A DNA stretch of 7,464 bases from Ruminococcus sp. UBA1828 (GTDB lineage: Bacteria; Bacillota; Clostridia; Oscillospirales; Ruminococcaceae), in assembly GCA_002338885.1 (NCBI GenBank), contig DDJI01000103.1:1-7464 (forward strand). The letters run 5' to 3'. Numbering within the stretch: the stretch's first letter is position 1; the number at the start of each line of letters is the position of its first letter. Below, in pieces: positions 4,798-7,464 of the stretch. Below the pieces are notes generated by a model. It was not told the DNA's origin. It was given only the letters and a program-made list of their open reading frames with translations, and ran no database searches. A program made the translations under genes and the position numbers.

Positions 4798-5531
4798 TAA
4801 GCACGTTAAAAGATAAAGTTGCGGTTGTCACCGGAGGCTCTCGCGGCCTCGGCGAGGCAATAGCATGCAAATTTGCGTCGATGGGCGCAAACATCGTCAT
4901 AATAGACGTCGGAGATCCCGCACTTGCCGAGAATGTATGCAATAAGTGCGAAAGCGAATACGGCGTTAAGGCAAAAGCGTACCGCTGCGACGTGTCCGAC
5001 TTTGCCGCGGTGAAGGAAACCGTGTCAAAGATAAAGGCCGATTTCGGAACGGTGCATATTCTTGTAAACAACGCGGGAATAACCCGCGACGGACTTGCCG
5101 CAATGATGTCGGAAGAGGATTTCGACAAGGTTATCGCCGTAAACTTAAAGGGTGCGTTCAATATGATAAGACACACCGCAGGACTTTTCATACGCAACCG
5201 TGAAGGATGCATAATAAATATATCTTCCGTATCGGGAATCATGGGCAACGCAGGTCAGTGCAACTATGCTGCGTCAAAAGCAGGACTTATAGGTCTTACA
5301 AAGACCATAGCCAAAGAGCTTGCACCTAAGGGCGTTCGCTGCAACGCAATCGCTCCCGGTTTTATCGCAACCGATATGACCGGCAACCAAACAGAAAATC
5401 CTCTTTTAAAGATGATTCCCCTGGGCAGAATGGGCTCGGCAGACGACATAGCTCAGGCTGCGGCATACCTTGCCACCGCTGAGTACGTCACCGGAACCGT
5501 AATGCGCGTAGACGGCGGAATTTCAATGTAA
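4794..5531 (+). CDS. fabG: 3-oxoacyl-ACP reductase
   Basis: Short-chain dehydrogenase/reductase that reduces beta-ketoacyl-ACP to the 3-hydroxyacyl-ACP with NADPH; normally a tetramer. Its 245 residues match the family length. Seen are the cofactor motif TGGSRGLG (13-20) with Arg17, which favours NADPH; DVSD at 66-69; NNAG at 92-95; and the catalytic set Asn117 (VNLKG), Ser145 (NISSVSG), Tyr158 and Lys162 (NYAASK). The C-terminal YVTGTVMRVDGGISM is the standard FabG ending. ATGA overlap with fabD (start at 4794, fabD stop at 4795-4797) and a GGAGGT 6 nt upstream imply coupled translation. Confidence 0.97.
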   Translation: MISTLKDKVAVVTGGSRGLGEAIACKFASMGANIVIIDVGDPALAENVCNKCESEYGVKAKAYRCDVSDFAAVKETVSKIKADFGTVHILVNNAGITRDGLAAMMSEEDFDKVIAVNLKGAFNMIRHTAGLFIRNREGCIINISSVSGIMGNAGQCNYAASKAGLIGLTKTIAKELAPKGVRCNAIAPGFIATDMTGNQTENPLLKMIPLGRMGSADDIAQAAAYLATAEYVTGTVMRVDGGISM

Positions 5532-5536
5532 GGAGG
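5531..5536 (+). promoter_or_regulatory. Shine-Dalgarno site of fabF
   Basis: AGGAGG begins on the last base of the fabG stop codon and lies 8 nt before the fabF ATG. It is the most complete ribosome site inside the operon, at the 13-nt gap that is the widest gene junction here. Confidence 0.88.
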
Positions 5537-5544
5537 AGCTGAAA

Positions 5545-6783
5545 ATGAGCGATAGAAGAAGAGTAGTCGTTACCGGCTTAGGAGCCGTGACGCCGCTCGG
5601 AAATAATGTTAAGGATACGTGGGAAGCGCTCAAGTCGGGCAAAAACGGCATAGCACCCATAACACTTTTTGACGCCTCCAACTATAAGGCAAAGCTTGCT
5701 GCGGAGGTAAAGGGCTTTGACCCTAAGGAGTACCTCGACGTAAACGAAACACTTCGCACCGACAGGTTTACTCAGTTTGCCGTTGCGGTTGCACAGCAGG
5801 CTGTTGCGGACAGCAAAATTGACGGAGCAGTTGATCCCGACAGGTACGCTGTCATTTTGGGAACGGGAATCGGCGGAATAAATACGTTTGAAACGGAGCA
5901 CACAAAGCTTTTGACAAAAGGCCCCCGCAGAGTGTCGCCTTTGTTTGTCCCGATGATGATATCAAATATGGCTGCCGGAATGGTTGCCATAAAGCACGGA
6001 TGCCACGGAAGCGCAATGCCTATAGTCACCGCTTGCGCGTCTGGTTCAAACGCCATAGGAGAGGCGATGCGCCTTATCCGCCACGGTTATGCCGACGCAG
6101 TCATCACCGGTGGAACCGAGGCTGCCGTAACCCCTGCCGCAATAGCAGGATTTGTAAATATGCAGGCGCTTTCAACTTCCGAAGACCCTAACGCCGCATC
6201 GCTGCCTTTCGACAGAAGAAGGGGCGGATTTGTAATAGGCGAGGGCGCTGTATCGCTCGTTCTCGAAGAGTATGAGCATGCAAAGGCAAGAGGAGCTAAG
6301 ATCTATGCCGAGCTGTGCGGATACGGCTCAACCTGCGATGCATACCATATAACTGCCCCCGACCCTGAAGGAAACGGCGGTTCAAAGGCAATGCTCAACG
6401 CTATGGCTGAGGCCGATTATAACGACAACGATATTGTGTATGTAAACGCACACGGAACCGGAACCCCCATGAACGACTCGGTAGAGACAATTGTCATAAA
6501 GAAAGCACTCGGTGAGGAAGCGGCAAGAAGAGCTTACGTCAGCTCTACAAAATCCATGACGGGACATATGCTCGGCGCGGCAGGCGCTGTAGAGGCGTTA
6601 GCATGCGTTATGGCGCTGAACGAGGGAATTATACCCCCGACCATCAACCTTCTTGAGCAGGATGAGGCATGCGACCTCAACTGCGTGCCCAACAATGCCG
6701 TTAAAGCCGACATAAGCATAGCTCTGTCAAATTCATTAGGATTCGGCGGACACAATGCGTGTCTTGCTTTCAGAAAGGTGTAA
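5545..6783 (+). CDS. fabF: 3-oxoacyl-ACP synthase II
   Basis: Elongating beta-ketoacyl-ACP synthase: condenses malonyl-ACP with an acyl-enzyme, releasing CO2. The 412 residues form the double thiolase fold. The start RRVVVTGLGAVTPLGN (5-20) is typical. Catalytic residues are Cys164 (VTACASG), His303 (NAHGTGTPMND) and His341 (KSMTGH), with Lys336 in the same motif. The C-terminal glycine loop NSLGFGGHNACLAF (396-409) is intact. The Cys-His-His set and full length separate it from FabH (Cys-His-Asn) and from chain-length-factor homologues. As no FabH lies in this cluster, initiation must be supplied elsewhere or by this enzyme after malonyl-ACP decarboxylation; the second option is speculation. 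The accB start follows 3 nt after the stop. Confidence 0.97.
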   Translation: MSDRRRVVVTGLGAVTPLGNNVKDTWEALKSGKNGIAPITLFDASNYKAKLAAEVKGFDPKEYLDVNETLRTDRFTQFAVAVAQQAVADSKIDGAVDPDRYAVILGTGIGGINTFETEHTKLLTKGPRRVSPLFVPMMISNMAAGMVAIKHGCHGSAMPIVTACASGSNAIGEAMRLIRHGYADAVITGGTEAAVTPAAIAGFVNMQALSTSEDPNAASLPFDRRRGGFVIGEGAVSLVLEEYEHAKARGAKIYAELCGYGSTCDAYHITAPDPEGNGGSKAMLNAMAEADYNDNDIVYVNAHGTGTPMNDSVETIVIKKALGEEAARRAYVSSTKSMTGHMLGAAGAVEALACVMALNEGIIPPTINLLEQDEACDLNCVPNNAVKADISIALSNSLGFGGHNACLAFRKV

Positions 6784-6786
6784 GCA

Positions 6787-7209
6787 ATGAACGAAAACGA
6801 TATTCGCAAGTATGCTCAGCTCATGAACGAGCTTGGTCTTACCGCACTTGAGCTTAAAGACGGAGATAAAGTCGTGCGCCTTGAACGCACGGTTACGGTT
6901 GCGGCATCACCCGCTCAGACGGCAGCGGCGCAGCCCTCTCAAGCTGCTCCGGCAGAGCCTGCGGAAAAGGACTATATCAGCGTCAGATCTCCTCTTGTGG
7001 GTGTGTTCTATGCAGCCCCTGCCGAAAACGTAGAGCCGTATGTTTCGATAGGCGACAGGGTGAAAAAAGGACAGGTGCTTTGCATAGTAGAGGCTATGAA
7101 GCTCATGAACGAGATAACCGCAGAAGAGGACGGCGTTATCAGCGAGGTGTGCGTCACCAACGGTCAGCTTGTGGAGTACGGCACCGAACTGTTCCGAATC
7201 AAGAGGTAA
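6787..7209 (+). CDS. accB: Biotin carboxyl carrier protein of acetyl-CoA carboxylase
   Basis: Carries CO2 on biotin from the biotin carboxylase (AccC) to the carboxyltransferase (AccAD) in malonyl-CoA synthesis. The 140 residues show a short N-terminal region resembling other AccB starts (DIRKYAQLMNELGLTALEL, 5-23), an Ala/Pro/Gln-rich mobile linker (about 39-60), and a biotinyl domain from about 62 to 138 with the attachment motif EAMKLMNEI, Lys105. The segment SPLVGVFYAAPAENVEPYV (68-86) is the place of the 'thumb' loop typical of AccB, which separates it from pyruvate or oxaloacetate decarboxylase carriers. Its position between fabF and fabZ agrees. AAAGGTG at the end of fabF, 6 nt upstream, serves as ribosome site. 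Confidence 0.96.
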   Translation: MNENDIRKYAQLMNELGLTALELKDGDKVVRLERTVTVAASPAQTAAAQPSQAAPAEPAEKDYISVRSPLVGVFYAAPAENVEPYVSIGDRVKKGQVLCIVEAMKLMNEITAEEDGVISEVCVTNGQLVEYGTELFRIKR

Positions 7210-7213
7210 TCAA

Positions 7214-7464
7214 ATGAATAAAGAAGAGATAATGAAGATACTCCCGCACAGGGACAACATGCTTTTAATCGACGACGCGGAATGCGTGGACGGCACGGCG
7301 ATTGCACATTATACCGTCCGCGGGGATGAGTTCTTCTTAAAAGGCCACTTTCCCGGCAACCCCATTGTCCCGGGAGTGATACTGTGCGAGATGCTTGCAC
7401 AGTCTGCATGCGTTCTCATGAAGGATGTAATGACTGAAAACAAGCTTCCCGTGTATACCGGCCT
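7214..7464 (+). CDS. fabZ: 3-hydroxyacyl-ACP dehydratase FabZ (3' end outside window)
   Basis: Hot-dog fold enzyme that dehydrates 3-hydroxyacyl-ACP to trans-2-enoyl-ACP, the substrate of FabK. The window holds the start and 83 full codons plus two bases; the family is about 140-150 residues, so roughly 60 are missing. Visible are the family start EIMKILPHRDNMLLID (5-20), the catalytic motif GHFPGNPIVPGV with His45, and Glu59 in CEMLAQSA, which is the second catalytic residue. Together these identify FabZ rather than FabA. The ATG is 4 nt after the accB stop with AGAGGT 6 nt upstream. The frame is open to the window end with no defect. accC, accD and accA are the expected next genes, which is an inference from typical gene order. 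Confidence 0.94.
   Translation, partial: MNKEEIMKILPHRDNMLLIDDAECVDGTAIAHYTVRGDEFFLKGHFPGNPIVPGVILCEMLAQSACVLMKDVMTENKLPVYTG

Noticed and set aside
4751..5248. A 165-codon minus-strand open frame within fabG
   Set aside because: It is antisense to the fabG coding region, with low-complexity Ser/Pro/Thr-rich sequence and no domain or operon partner.

Overview
The window looks like ordinary chromosome from a low-to-moderate GC Firmicute, most likely class Clostridia (a gut Oscillospirales/Ruminococcaceae-type bacterium is my guess). The reasons are strong GGAGG-type Shine-Dalgarno sites, frequent ATA and AGA/AGG codons, clean hairpin plus T-run terminators, and a type II fatty acid synthesis operon that uses the flavoprotein enoyl reductase FabK. 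The class-level call is an inference from gene content and order; no 16S or other decisive marker is present.

Layout: (1) 13-1107 (+) is ychF/OLA1-type P-loop NTPase, followed by an intrinsic terminator at 1122-1150. (2) 1272-2339 (-) is the glycolytic glyceraldehyde-3-phosphate dehydrogenase gene, convergent with ychF, with its own terminator at 1195-1228. Between the two terminators lies a 21-nt perfectly alternating purine-pyrimidine tract. (3) 2340-2742 is a 403-nt divergent regulatory region. Its gap-proximal half is very AT-rich and carries a good promoter for gap (-) and a likely promoter for the fab operon (+). Its fab-proximal half, about 210 nt, is richer in G+C and would be a long leader. 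(4) 2743-7464 (+) is a tightly packed operon acpP-fabK-fabD-fabG-fabF-accB-fabZ, with fabZ cut by the window end.

How the genes work together: AccB is the biotin carrier of acetyl-CoA carboxylase, which makes malonyl-CoA; its partners accC, accD and accA are not in the window and would be expected just downstream. FabD moves malonyl onto the acyl carrier protein AcpP. FabF condenses, FabG reduces the beta-ketoacyl-ACP, FabZ dehydrates, and FabK reduces the enoyl-ACP. Gene junctions are +4, -13, -4, +13, +3 and +4 nt, so the seven genes are almost certainly co-transcribed and partly translationally coupled. The initiating ketoacyl synthase FabH and the MarR-type repressor FabT, which often precede acpP in Firmicute fab clusters, are absent from this locus.

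I found no mobile element, CRISPR array, tRNA, rRNA or novel enzyme system. Every large gene is intact and belongs to a well-known family. The places worth a second look are non-coding: the long acpP leader (an 11-nt phased GGAA series, and a short reading frame in frame with acpP), the Rex-like dyad over the gap -35 box, and the alternating tract between the convergent terminators.
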